A DNA stretch of 64,000 nt from Candidatus Leptofilum gracile (lineage in GTDB: Bacteria; Chloroflexota; Anaerolineae; Promineifilales; Promineifilaceae). Positions 40,907-51,000 of the stretch are shown here, one piece after another. The stretch covers positions 62,001-126,000 of the forward strand of contig JADJOJ010000003.1 in NCBI GenBank assembly GCA_016713825.1. The letters are read 5' to 3'. Under the pieces are notes generated by a model that saw nothing but the letters and a program-made list of their open reading frames with translations, ran no database searches and was not told the DNA's origin. The position numbers were made by a program, and so were the translations under genes. How positions within the stretch are numbered: position 1 is the stretch's first letter; each line of letters begins with the position of its first letter.

Positions 40907-42694
40907 ATGCTAAAGACACATAGCTGTGGTGAATTGCGGCTAGAACACGTTGGTGAAACAGTAACGTTGGCCGGTTGGGTCAACCGCCGCCGGGATATGG
41001 GTGGCGTCATTTTTATCGATTTGCGAGACCGGAACGGCAAAGCGCAAGTAGTGGTCGATATCGGCCGTACGGCCGCTGGTTTTGCTGCCGCGGAGCAAAT
41101 TCGCAGCGAGTTTGTGATCCAGGTGACGGGTGAGGTGGCGAGACGGCCGTCTGGTCAAGAAAATGAAAACCTCGCCACCGGTGACATCGAGGTCCTCGCC
41201 AGTGAACTGGTGGTGCTCAATCCCGCCAAAACCCCACCCTTCCTCATCGACCGAGACGAAGTGGTAGACGAAAGCCTGCGGCTTAAATACCGCTACCTGG
41301 ACCTGCGCCGCGAACGCCTACAGCGCAACCTCACCATCCGCCACAAAGCGATCAAATTTATTCGCGACTTTTTAGACAAGCGCGGCTTCCTGGAAGTGGA
41401 AACCCCCATCCTGTTCAAGAGCACCCCCGAAGGGGCGCGTGATTACCTGGTCCCCAGCCGCGTGCACCCCGGCCAGTTCTACGCCCTGCCGCAAAGCCCG
41501 CAGCAGCTCAAGCAGCTGCTCATGGTTGCAGGCTACGAACGTTACTTCCAAATTGCCCGCTGCTTCCGCGATGAAGATCTGCGTGCCGACCGCCAGCCAG
41601 AATTTACCCAGCTAGATATGGAAATGAGCTTTGTCGAGCGCGACGACATCCTCAACCTCATCGAAGAACTCATGGTCGGCATGGTCAAACACGCCAGCCT
41701 GGTGCCCCTGGCCTACGAAAACTTTCCCCGCCTCAGCTATGGCGACGTGGTCAACCGCTTCGGCACCGATCGCCCCGACCTGCGCTTTGGCCTGGAGCTG
41801 GTGGAAATTTCCGACATCGTAGCCAACAGCGCCTTCCGCGTTTTTGCCGAAAACGTAGCCGCAGGCAACCCCGTGAAGGCAATCTGCGTGCCGGGCTGTG
41901 GCGATTACAGCCGCAAGCAGATAACCGAACTGGAAGATTTGGCCAAAGATGCAGGTGCGAAAGGGTTGGCCTGGCTGGCCATCCACCCAGAAACGGAAGA
42001 AGTACGCGGCCCCATTGCCAAATTCTTCACCGTCGAGCAGCTCATCGCCATTACCGAAAAGCTGGCCGCAGGCCCTGGCGACCTCATTTTGATTTCCAGC
42101 GATACCAGAGCGGTGGTGCATGAAGTGCTGCATACGCTGCGTACCGAAATGGCCAACCGGTTGGGTTTGAACAACACCAATACGCTGGCATTTGCCTGGG
42201 TGGTAGATTTCCCCTTGTTTGAAGAAGGCATGGAAGACGGCCATTACGCCCCCAGCCACCACATGTTCACGGCCCCCAAGCGGGCTCACATTCCGCTGCT
42301 AGATACCGACCCCAGCCAGGTGCTGAGCGAGCAGTACGACCTGGTATGCAATGGGTTTGAGGTGGCTGGTGGCAGTATTCGTATTCACGAACGGCCGCTT
42401 CAACGCAAAATCATGGAGCTGATCGGCTTTTCCTGGGAGGAAGCCGAAGACCAGTTTGGCCACATGCTGGAAGCATTTGAGTATGGCGCACCCCCGCATG
42501 GGGGCATCGCCCCCGGCGTCGATCGCCTGGTCGCCCTCATGGCTGGCGAACCCAACATCCGCGAAGTGATGGCCTTCCCCAAAACCGCCCAGGCCACCGA
42601 CCTGATGGCCAGCGCCCCATCCCCCGTGGTGCAGCGCCAGCTAGACGATTTGCACATCGCCCTGGCAATCAAAGAAAAAGAGAAAAAAGCGTAA
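40907..42694 (+). CDS. aspS: Aspartyl-tRNA synthetase
   Basis: Class IIb synthetase of bacterial type, 595 residues. N-terminal OB-fold: CGELRLEHVGETVTLAGWVN and MGGVIFIDLRDRNGKAQVVV. Motif 2: FQIARCFRDEDLRADRQPEF near 208. A GAD-type insertion domain spans about 295-410. Motif 3: GIAPGVDRLVALMAGEPNI near 535. A bacterial insert and AFPKTAQATDLMASAPSPV at the end are typical. AGAAGGGA lies before the ATG. Whether it is discriminating or also charges tRNA-Asn cannot be seen here. Confidence 0.96.
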   Translation: MLKTHSCGELRLEHVGETVTLAGWVNRRRDMGGVIFIDLRDRNGKAQVVVDIGRTAAGFAAAEQIRSEFVIQVTGEVARRPSGQENENLATGDIEVLASELVVLNPAKTPPFLIDRDEVVDESLRLKYRYLDLRRERLQRNLTIRHKAIKFIRDFLDKRGFLEVETPILFKSTPEGARDYLVPSRVHPGQFYALPQSPQQLKQLLMVAGYERYFQIARCFRDEDLRADRQPEFTQLDMEMSFVERDDILNLIEELMVGMVKHASLVPLAYENFPRLSYGDVVNRFGTDRPDLRFGLELVEISDIVANSAFRVFAENVAAGNPVKAICVPGCGDYSRKQITELEDLAKDAGAKGLAWLAIHPETEEVRGPIAKFFTVEQLIAITEKLAAGPGDLILISSDTRAVVHEVLHTLRTEMANRLGLNNTNTLAFAWVVDFPLFEEGMEDGHYAPSHHMFTAPKRAHIPLLDTDPSQVLSEQYDLVCNGFEVAGGSIRIHERPLQRKIMELIGFSWEEAEDQFGHMLEAFEYGAPPHGGIAPGVDRLVALMAGEPNIREVMAFPKTAQATDLMASAPSPVVQRQLDDLHIALAIKEKEKKA

Positions 42695-42700
42695 GTAATC

Positions 42701-42739
42701 AAAAAGGGAATTGCGTAAACACGCAATTCCCTTTTTTTT
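42701..42739. terminator. Bidirectional terminator between aspS and the antiporter gene
   Basis: AAAGGGAATTGCGT pairs with ACGCAATTCCCTTT around AAAC. T9 follows on the plus strand and the A5 before the stem gives a T-run on the minus strand. It serves the convergent genes. Confidence 0.88.
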
Positions 42740-42760
42740 TAGCGGGACTCTCGCAAGAGT

Positions 42761-44677
42761 CTAATAACCTAGCTTCAGCGTCGCTTCTTCCAAACTTTCT
42801 GCCTTGCCAATCAGCGTTACTTCGTCCTGCAAATGAACGCGGGTGTAGCCGTGCGGCACAATGGAACTGCCGTTGCGCGTCAGGTCCAGGAACAGCACAT
42901 CGTTGGGCAAGCGCAAATCGCGCACCAGCACGCCATCCACATCCTTGTTGCTGATGGTCACCTGCACCATTTCGCGGCCAGAATCCTGGTGCAGCAGCAC
43001 CGCAGCCGACTGCGGTGCCCGCACCGACTGGCTGAGCAGCGACACCATCGCCGAGGCGGGGTCGATGATAAGCGCATCTAGCTCAGTGAATTGGTCGCTC
43101 ATGGCCAGATCGTTGGGTCGGACAATCGGCCGTTTTACCCCAAACTTCATCCTGGCCAGCTCCACCACCTTCAAGTTTTCAGCATCATCCGGCAGCATGG
43201 CCACCACCGCATCAATGGAGGTGTCGATCAGCTCAGACAACGCCGCTTCATCAATGACCGGAATGTAATGCTCCGACAAATCCTCGTGCGATAGCCGCTC
43301 TACGTGATCCCGGTTGGTGTCGGCCAGAATAACTTGCCAGTTGGCCTGCTGTAGCTGCCGTGCCAGCTCAATCGACTGCGCTTCGATGCCCACAATGAGC
43401 ACATCCCGCACGTCATCGGCCGTGGCCGTGACGGGTAGATTGGCTTCCCCGGCCCGACGCAAGGCCGATTTCAGGAACATTGGCCCAAAGATTTCATTGA
43501 GCACCACCACCGAGATGACCAGCGTGGCAAAGGCATCCCCCAGCGTCGGGAACTCAACGGCAACCTCGCGGGCCAAACCCAGGGCAATGCCCGCCTGAGT
43601 AATCAGCCCCATCCAGGCATATTTGTTAAATTCGGCGGGTTCTCCAGCAATTTTGCCGCCCAAAAATGAGCCAATGCCGATGCCGCTGGCCCGCACCACA
43701 AAAAGCGCCAACGCTACAGGCAGGGTGGTGAGCAAAATATCCAGCTTTAGGGCAACACCCGTCAGCGTAAAGAAGGCGACGTAAACGGCCGGGCCTACAT
43801 CGTGCAGCAGGCTGGCAAACTCGTCGCGGAAGTTGGTGAAGTTGGTGACGTAAAAGCCAGCAATCATGGCTACTAGCAGCGGTTCGATATGAATTTCTAG
43901 CGGCAAATTATCGTGCGAGAACTCAACCAGCCAAAAGGCCCCTGCAAAAACAGCAAAACCAATCAGAAGCAATGCCCCAATTTTGAGGTAAGCATGCCAA
44001 TTGCTGGCCAGGGCTGCTTGCAGCAATTTGCCCACCAGCCAGCCAGCGACAATGGCCGCTACTAAATCTATGACAAGCAGCAGCACAAAGCTGGCGTTGA
44101 ATCCCAGCCCGGTGAGTAGGGCACTGGCAATAGCCACGCTCACGGCAAACAACAGAATGATAATGACGTCCATTGTCACCGTAACGCCGAGCACGGTGGC
44201 CGTGAAGGTGCCTTTGGCCCGTACTTCTTTGATGACGGCGATGGTTGAGGCTGGGGAAAGGGCGAGCAGGATGGTGCTGCCCAAAATGGCTACGGCCGCC
44301 CGGCTGGTGACGTCCATGCCCTGGGTAAAAGGAATCAGTTCTGTGAGAAAGAAGAGCGCTGCCCCGCCCATGATGAAGGTAACCAGCAGAACGCTGCCTG
44401 CTACCCAGGTGATGCTTTTGATGCGGCTGCGAATCTCTTTGAGATACAGTTCGCTGCCCGCCACGAAGGCGATCACGGCCAGGGAAATTTCATCAATGTA
44501 GCGCAGTTGGGTAGAGGCACCGGTGGGGATGAGGTTGAGGATAAACGGACCGGCTACCATGCCGGCCAGCAGATAGCCTGTGATGTAGGGTAGGCCAATT
44601 TGCGAGAACCATTGGCCAATTTTTTTGGCAGCCAGGGCCACGAATAGAAAACTAACAGTGAGAATAATCACTTCCAT
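42761..44677 (-). CDS. CPA2 cation:proton antiporter with TrkA-N domain
   Basis: 638 residues. The N-terminal half has about 12 hydrophobic helices of the CPA2 (KefB/GerN/NapA) type: IGLPYITGYLLAGMVAGPFI near 27, and the helix region AVIAFVAGSELYLKEIRSRI near 68. A cytoplasmic NAD-binding TrkA-N domain follows (DVLIVGIEAQSIELARQLQQ near 425), then a TrkA-C type end (VDGVLVRDLRLPNDVLFLDL). It probably exchanges K+ or Na+ for H+; selectivity cannot be inferred. AAGGAG precedes the ATG. Its 200-base leader contains a terminator. Confidence 0.85.
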   Translation of the reverse strand: MEVIILTVSFLFVALAAKKIGQWFSQIGLPYITGYLLAGMVAGPFILNLIPTGASTQLRYIDEISLAVIAFVAGSELYLKEIRSRIKSITWVAGSVLLVTFIMGGAALFFLTELIPFTQGMDVTSRAAVAILGSTILLALSPASTIAVIKEVRAKGTFTATVLGVTVTMDVIIILLFAVSVAIASALLTGLGFNASFVLLLVIDLVAAIVAGWLVGKLLQAALASNWHAYLKIGALLLIGFAVFAGAFWLVEFSHDNLPLEIHIEPLLVAMIAGFYVTNFTNFRDEFASLLHDVGPAVYVAFFTLTGVALKLDILLTTLPVALALFVVRASGIGIGSFLGGKIAGEPAEFNKYAWMGLITQAGIALGLAREVAVEFPTLGDAFATLVISVVVLNEIFGPMFLKSALRRAGEANLPVTATADDVRDVLIVGIEAQSIELARQLQQANWQVILADTNRDHVERLSHEDLSEHYIPVIDEAALSELIDTSIDAVVAMLPDDAENLKVVELARMKFGVKRPIVRPNDLAMSDQFTELDALIIDPASAMVSLLSQSVRAPQSAAVLLHQDSGREMVQVTISNKDVDGVLVRDLRLPNDVLFLDLTRNGSSIVPHGYTRVHLQDEVTLIGKAESLEEATLKLGY

Positions 44678-44721
44678 AAGATAAATGCTCCTTTTTCGAT
44701 ATGCAGCAGTGGGTAAGCAAG

Positions 44722-44761
44722 AAAAAAGCCGACAAAGGGTCTGGTAGGATGCTTTGTCGGC
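44722..44761 (-). terminator. Terminator-like hairpin in the antiporter leader
   Basis: On the minus strand GCCGACAAAG pairs with CTTTGTCGGC around a 14-base loop, then TTTTTT. It lies between the promoter at 44886-44915 and the antiporter start at 44677, so it would stop most transcripts unless bypassed. Confidence 0.65.
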
Positions 44762-44885
44762 CTACATGAAATCGGTACAGTATTTTACAGGAACTCCCTT
44801 GATTTTGCTTTTTATATGCGCTTTCTTCAATAGTTTTCTTACTTAACTGCTGGTTACTGTAATAATATCCCATTTTTGCACATTT

Positions 44886-44915
44886 ATTCTAGCCATTTTG
44901 TTAACAATTTGTCAA
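44886..44915 (-). promoter_or_regulatory. Sigma-70 promoter of the antiporter gene
   Basis: On the minus strand TTGACA (44910-44915), an 18-base spacer and TAGAAT (44886-44891). The leader that follows could encode a short peptide (ATG at 44873, starting MGYYYSNQQLSKK). Confidence 0.7.
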
Positions 44916-44980
44916 TGTATTGTCGCGCTTTTTGCTGCTTTCTCACGATTGACTGACATTCTGCTTGCCTTATGAAGATT

Positions 44981-45009
44981 TTTAGCCTCCGCCGATGATC
45001 CGGTACAAT
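44981..45009 (+). promoter_or_regulatory. Candidate promoter of the mutase small-subunit gene
   Basis: TTTAGC (44981-44986), a 17-base spacer and TACAAT (45004-45009), about 57 bases before the ATG. The -35 match is weak. Confidence 0.4.
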
Positions 45010-45065
45010 AGAGGATAGATTCAGCGGCCAAATGCACCAAACCGCTGCACAGGGAGAGATCGTCC

Positions 45066-47045
45066 ATGTCTGAAGATGCGCAAACCGAAAAGCCGCTTTT
45101 TGCCGAATTTACGCCGCCTACTATTGAGGAATGGATTACCGCCACCGTGACCTCGCTGAAGGGCAAACCGCTGGAGAAGTTGACCCATCTCACGTACGAA
45201 GGCATCCCGATCGACCCGTTGCTGCCTGCTGCGGCAACGGCCGTTGCCACTCCCGGCCAATTTCCCTACCAACGGGGTACTGTTGGGCAAGCACAGCCGT
45301 GGCTTATTGCCCAGCGGCTAGAGGGTGGCCAGCCAGACCAGCTCAACGCTCAGCTGCGGCACGATCTGGCCTTGGGGCAAACGGCCGTCTTCTGGCCCCC
45401 TGAAGCTCATTTTACCGCCCACGATCTGCGCACCCTCTTCCAAAATGTTGATCTGGCCCAAACGCCGCTTTTGCTGCCGTGCTTGAGCAGCTTGCCCGTG
45501 CTGGCCCAGCTGGCCGCCGCCCACGAAGCTGATTTGGCCCAGCTGCGCGGCGCACTGCTGCATGATCCCATCGCCCTCCTGACAATGACCAGCCAACCGC
45601 TAGACGCTTTGTATGACCAAACGGCCGTTCTCACCCGCTGGGCCGTTCAACATGCGCCCCAGCTGCACACGCTGGCCGTGATGCCCACCCTTTACCAGGA
45701 GTGCGGGGCGCATGCCGTGCAGCAGCTTGGCCTGATGTTGGCTACGGCCGTTTACCACATTCGGCAGCTCCAACAGCGCGGCGTAACGGTTGAGGAGATC
45801 GGAGGGAGGATAACGGCCGTTTTCAGCATCGGCAGCGACTTTTTTATGGAGATGGCCAAACTGCGCGCCGCCCGCGCCGTCTGGGCGCAAATGATGGCTG
45901 CCTTTGGCGGCGACGCAGCGGCCCAAAAGCTCACCATCCACGCCCGCACCAGCGACGCCAGCAAAAGCCAGCTAGACCCGCACGTGAACCTGCTGCGGGC
46001 CACCACCGAAGCGTTTGCCGCCGCCCTCGGCGGGGCAGACAGCCTGGAAATTGCCCCCTTCGATGCCAACCAGCGTCCGGCCAACGACTTTTCGCGGCGC
46101 ATTGCCCGCAACGTGCAGATCATCCTGCAAGAGGAAGTGAATCTCACCAAACTACTCGATCCGGCCGGTGGCTCCTACACGGTTGAATACCTCACCGACG
46201 AGCTGGCGCAGCGCGGCTGGGCCTTGTTCCAGGAGATCGAGGCGGCGGGCGGCATGGTGGCGGTGCTGCAAGCGGGCACGCTCCAGCAGCAGATTGCGGC
46301 CACGGCAGCCGCCCGGCAGGCCGACCTGGCAACGCGCAAAGCAGTGATGGTGGGTACCAACATCTACCCCAATTTCGGCGAAAAGCCGCTGCCCCAGCCA
46401 GAACCGGTCGTGGATGAGATTCCGCTCACCCGGCAGCCAGACCCGCAGCTGGCGCTGGCGGCGCTGGCCCAGGCCACGCCCGAAAATGTGGTGCCGCTGG
46501 CAATTACGGCGGCCCAGGCGGGCGCAACGCTGGCCCAGCTGCAAGAAACGCTGGTGGCTGGGGCGGAAATGGTGGAGGTTGAAGGGATACGGCCGTTCCA
46601 CCCCGCCGCCCCCTTCGTCCAACTACGCCGCTGGGCCGATGCCTATGCCCAAACGCATGGCCATCCCCCGCAAATCTTCCTGGCCAACATGGGGCCGCTG
46701 CGCCAGCACAAAGCCCGCGCAGAGTTCACGCGCGGCTTTTTTGAAGTGGGCGGCTTTGCATTGATCGATTCGCCCGGCTTTGATTCGCCGCAAATGGCCG
46801 CCCAGGCCGCGCTGGATTCCGGGGCCAGCGTCACTGTCATCTGCTCCACCGACGACACCTATCCAGAAATTGTGCCGTCGCTGGTAAAGGGCATCAAAAC
46901 CCAACAGCCAGCTGCGCTGGTGATTTTGGCGGGGTATCCCAAAGAGCAAATCGAGGCGCACAAAGCGGCTGGCGTGGATGCCTTTATCCATTTGGGAGCC
47001 GATTGTCTGGCGCTCAACCGCCGGGTTCAGGAAAAGCTTGCCTGA
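45066..47045 (+). CDS. Methylmalonyl-CoA mutase, small (non-catalytic) subunit
   Basis: 659 residues. The barrel half keeps the family plan, QFPYQRGTVGQAQPWLIAQR near 65 in place of YPYTRG of the large subunit, and FSIGSDFFMEMAKLRAARAV near 256, SKSQLDPHVNLLRATTEAFA near 302. The C-terminal 130 residues look like a B12-binding fold (IFLANMGPLRQHKARAEFTR), but the DxHxxG cobalamin motif is absent. This is typical of the beta subunit of heterodimeric mutases. Its likely partner in the window is the protein at 25612, 18 kb away, which also lacks a B12 domain. GGGAGAG precedes the ATG. Confidence 0.88.
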   Translation: MSEDAQTEKPLFAEFTPPTIEEWITATVTSLKGKPLEKLTHLTYEGIPIDPLLPAAATAVATPGQFPYQRGTVGQAQPWLIAQRLEGGQPDQLNAQLRHDLALGQTAVFWPPEAHFTAHDLRTLFQNVDLAQTPLLLPCLSSLPVLAQLAAAHEADLAQLRGALLHDPIALLTMTSQPLDALYDQTAVLTRWAVQHAPQLHTLAVMPTLYQECGAHAVQQLGLMLATAVYHIRQLQQRGVTVEEIGGRITAVFSIGSDFFMEMAKLRAARAVWAQMMAAFGGDAAAQKLTIHARTSDASKSQLDPHVNLLRATTEAFAAALGGADSLEIAPFDANQRPANDFSRRIARNVQIILQEEVNLTKLLDPAGGSYTVEYLTDELAQRGWALFQEIEAAGGMVAVLQAGTLQQQIAATAAARQADLATRKAVMVGTNIYPNFGEKPLPQPEPVVDEIPLTRQPDPQLALAALAQATPENVVPLAITAAQAGATLAQLQETLVAGAEMVEVEGIRPFHPAAPFVQLRRWADAYAQTHGHPPQIFLANMGPLRQHKARAEFTRGFFEVGGFALIDSPGFDSPQMAAQAALDSGASVTVICSTDDTYPEIVPSLVKGIKTQQPAALVILAGYPKEQIEAHKAAGVDAFIHLGADCLALNRRVQEKLA

Positions 47046-47781
47046 AATTATTTGGAGCTGATGACCCTGCTGAAAAAATCACAAATTTTGTAGATCACAC
47101 AGTTTTTTCTGGCACTTTGGGATTTTCTGGAGTTTGCAACGGATGGCTCTACTGAAAAAAGGGTGATTTCACCGCAGAGGCGCGGAGACCGCAAAGATTT
47201 TTCTCTGGTAATCTTTAAAACTCTGCGTCCTTTGTGTCTTTGCGGTTTGTTTTTTCAGTGGACTCACGGATTATCACGAAAATTCGCGTGTATTCGAGCT
47301 AATTCGGTGCAAAAAACAGGTTGACCCCGCCAAATCTTAAAGACCCTTTTTCTCTAGAACTTTTTGCGTCTTTGTGAGCAGGGCGGCCTGGCTGCCTGTG
47401 CCATGCATAGCTTTTTGTAATCGTTTCTTCTCTTTTCCCTCCCCTTTCACTTTTTGATTGATTGGTCAATTTGATAACGCCTTAGGAATATGGTCTTAGG
47501 ACCAGCCGCTCAGGCGCTGTTTCAGACCTGTGTACTACTGACAGGTGTTCTCATCCGCTCCTAAACTTAGGCTCAGATGCAAATTTAACGCTTTCTTTAT
47601 GCAAAAAAAGGGCGGGTAAATTTTCAAAATCGGGGAATGACGTGAACACCTGGCTGGCTCCTCTCTCCTGAATGCAGTTAAGCCTCGCGTTTCTCTGACG
47701 TAGCAAAAAGTCAATAATTTTGGAGAACGGCCGTGTCATCGCCGACCTCGCTCCAGCTTTACCTCAAAAGAGTAATAGGGT
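47046..47781. other. Repeat-rich spacer, no confident gene
   Basis: Holds: a copy of the CTTTGGGATTTTCTGG repeat (about 47115-47150); an ACCGCAGAGGCGCGGAGACC element pairing with CTCTGCGTCCTTTGTGTC (47165-47255); and a reverse-complement copy of the 17369 repeat (47276-47346). Next is a palindrome ACCTGT...ACAGGT near 47527, and one ACGGCCGTG near 47727. From 47380 to 47720 the DNA is AT-rich and featureless to me. Confidence 0.6.
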
Positions 47782-47949
47782 ATGAAAACAAAAATCAATC
47801 GTATTCTCGTTTTCCCCAGCAGTATTACCCTGGTGGAGTGGGACACCGTCCACAACCCGCTGGTTGTGAAGCTGGGTCACCTCCCCGACTTCGCCCTCTT
47901 TGGTAAAGATATGATGGCCGTTTACCTGCCGATGATTGTGAAACCGTAA
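47782..47949 (+). CDS. Small ORF, 55 residues, with a YLP-type C-terminus
   Basis: Starts MKTKINRILVFPSSITLVEW and ends MMAVYLPMIVKP. There is only a weak AAGAG before the ATG. The last residues resemble the C-terminal YLPLVLR of the secreted protein at 30448. It may be a real small protein or the remnant of a secreted protein's 3' end. No function is assigned. Confidence 0.35.
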   Translation: MKTKINRILVFPSSITLVEWDTVHNPLVVKLGHLPDFALFGKDMMAVYLPMIVKP

Positions 47950-47966
47950 CAAATTTACTTGTTTTG

Positions 47967-48020
47967 GAGACTGGAGATTAGAGATTAGAGATTCACCAAT
48001 CTCCAATCTCCAATCTCCCA
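47967..48020. repeat. Spacer repeat of the GAGATTGGAGA word family (copy 3)
   Basis: TTGGAGACTGGAGATTAGAG and AGATTAGAGATT, then the inverted CAATCTCCAATCTCCCA. Same family as 20137-20200. Confidence 0.75.
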
Positions 48021-48062
48021 TATGACGAATCTTGCACTCGCCTTAAAAAGGAACCCGTGGCA

Positions 48063-51000
48063 ATGAAACCACACCCCAAACCTCTTCCCCTTTTCCTGGC
48101 CATTTTGGTTGGATTCAGCTTGTTTGGCCTGCTGTTCTGGAACCTGAACCAGACGAAACCGGTCTATGCGGCCGTTATTACCGTGAACACCAGCGCCGAC
48201 GAGTACAACAGCGACGGCGATTGCTCCCTGCGCGAAGCGATTATGGCGGCCAATACGGATACGGCCGTTGACGCCTGCACCCCCGGCAGCGACCACGACG
48301 AAATCCAGTTCAGCCTCGCTTCCCCTGCCGTCATCACCCTGACGCAAGGCCAGCTTGTGGTGGAGAACGATCCGCTGACGCTGACCGGGCCAGGGAGCGA
48401 CCAGCTAACCATCAGCGGCAATAACGCGGTGCGGCTGTTTGACATCGCTGCGGGTATCCCCGTCAGCCTCACGGGGCTGACGCTGGGGAACGGCCGTGCC
48501 TCTTCTGGAGGTGCCATCCGCAGCGCGGGCAATCTGGTCATTGCCGATGCCATCTTCCTGCACAACAGCGCCAATGCCGACGGCGGCGCACTCTCGGTAA
48601 CGGGCAACCTGACGCTGACCAACACCGATGTGCTGAGCAACACGGCCAGCGGCGAAGGGGGCGGGGTGAAGGTAACTGGGGAGATGGTGGTGGTGAACGG
48701 CCGTTTCCAAAACAACCAATCCGGCAGCTACGGCGGCGGCATCCATGCCAATACCAACATCAGTATCAACGGCACCCAGTTTGTCAGCAACACCGCCGCC
48801 CTGTACGCCGGTGGGGTGTGGGCCTGGGCCAACGCCACCATCGCCAACGCCAGCTTTAGCCAAAACAGCGCCACCAACCTCAACGCCGGGGCCATCTACG
48901 TGCGCTACGATCTGGCCCTGACGGATTCCACCTTTAGCAGCAACAGCGCCGGGCAAAACATCGGCGCGATTTGGGCCAGCCGGGACGCCAGTATCGTGGG
49001 CAGCAGCTTCAGCGGCAACAGCACCACCAGCGGACGCAGCGCCGCCGTGCAGGTACACGGCAGCCTTTGGCTGACAAACACGCAGTGGCTGAGCAACCAG
49101 TCCGCCTTGCCGGGTGGGGCGCTGGTTTATTTGGGGGGGAACGGCCGTATCGTCAACACCCTCTTCGCCCAAAACGTCGGCGGCGACGCCACCTTTGAGC
49201 ACGACGGCGCGGTGGACATCCTGCACACTACCTTTGCCGCGCCCGATCCATCCAGCCACGCCGCCCTCACCAGCAATGCAGCCGGCAGCATTTCGGTGCA
49301 AAACAGCCTCTTTTCTGGCCATCCCACCGCACTAGAAGTGATTACCGGCACGGTGAGTGAGGATTACAACTTGTTTGCGGGCACAACGGCCGTTTCCGGC
49401 ACCGTCACCCAGGGCGATCACAGCTTTGCCGGGGATGCTGGTTTTGTGGACGCGGCGAGTGGCAACTACCACCTCACCGCCAGCAGCGAAGCGCTGAACG
49501 TGGGGGCCGATCTGGGTATCTCGACCGACTGGGACGGCGACGCTCGCCCTGGCGGTGGCGGTTTTGATCTGGGTTATGATGAGACCAGTTTTACGAGCGA
49601 TGTGGCGTTGGCGAAAACGGCCGTTTCCACCCCCGGCCCCAACCAGCCCATCAGCTACTATCTCACCTTTAGCAACAGCGGCACCGCCCTGCTGCCCCGG
49701 CTCACCATCACCGATGCGCTGCCGGTGCAGGTGGTCGCCCCCATCACCATCAGCAGCACGGTTGCGATCAGCCAAACCAGCACCGATCCGTACGTCTGGC
49801 AGGTGCACAATCTGGCCCCCGGAGCCAGCGGCATCATCACCGTCAGCGGCGTGTTGTCCGACGTGCTGCCGTATGGGCTCATCACCAACACGGCCACCAT
49901 TGCCAGCCTGGCCCAAGAAGTTAACCTGGCCAACAACAGCGCCCAGGCCAGCATCGACGTGCCCAACATTGGCCCCATCGCCGTGGACGACATTAAAACG
50001 ATTGGGGAAGATGAGACGGTGGTGCTCAACCCCACCCTCAACGACATCGACGGGGACGTGCTGACCATTGAATCGATCACAACGCCAGGGAATGGAACGG
50101 CCGTTCTCTCTGGCACGCAGCAAATTGTGTACACCCCCACCCTGGAGTTCAGCGGGCAAGACAGCTTCAGCTACACCGTCAGCGATGGCCTGAGCAGCGA
50201 CAGCGCCATCATCACCCTCACCGTGACGGCCGAAAACGATGCGCCGATCATCACCGAAGGGGCAGCCATCAGCCAAACGATGAGCGAAGACAGCAGCCCC
50301 ACGCCGTTCAGCCTCACGCTCAACGCCACGGATGCCGAAAACAGCCCGCTGGCCTGGTCGATTAGCAGCCAGCCCGCCCACGGCACCGCCCAAACCAGCG
50401 ACGCGCTGGGCAACAGCAGCCCCATCAGCTATGCGCCAGTGGCAAACTATTTTGGCAGCGACCAGTTCCAGGTGCAGGTGAGCGATGGCGCGCTTACCGA
50501 TACGATCACGGTGAACGTCACCGTTGAATCGGTCAATGATGCGCCGGTGGGCCAGGCTGATTTTGTGGTGGTGCTCAGCCAGCCGTCGGGCGACCTCACC
50601 TTGCTGGCGGCCAGTAGCTTCACCGTGCTGGCCAACGACACAGACGTGGAGAATGACGCCCTGACCGTGACCCAGGTGGGCACGCCAGATCAGGGGGGCA
50701 GCGTATCTTTGACGGGCAAAGGCATTCTGCAAACCTACACACCCCAGCCCGGCCTCTCCCAAACCGAGCTGGTTACCTACACCGTTTCCGATGGCGATTT
50801 GAGTGACATCTCTACCCTCATCTTCAGTCTGGCTGAAGGGGCCGACGGCGGCATCGCAGGCGACAGCTTCAGCGTGCCCAACCTGGGCGATGCGGGCGAC
50901 TTTAGCGTGGGTACCCAAATTCCGGCCAACGTGGCCCCCAGCGATAACCTGGCCCTCATCTTTAACCTGACCAGCTTCTCTTCGGCGGCGGATGCAAACG

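Noticed and set aside
42761..44677. KefC with glutathione-regulated gating
   Set aside because: The CPA2 plus TrkA-N architecture fits, but residues needed for glutathione binding cannot be identified and no KefF/G-type gene is adjacent.
49332..50918. Long open frame of 528 codons antisense to the adhesin gene
   Set aside because: It lies entirely opposite a gene with clear domains, shows no recognisable motif, and is rich in R/G/H as expected from the complement of a GC-rich gene.
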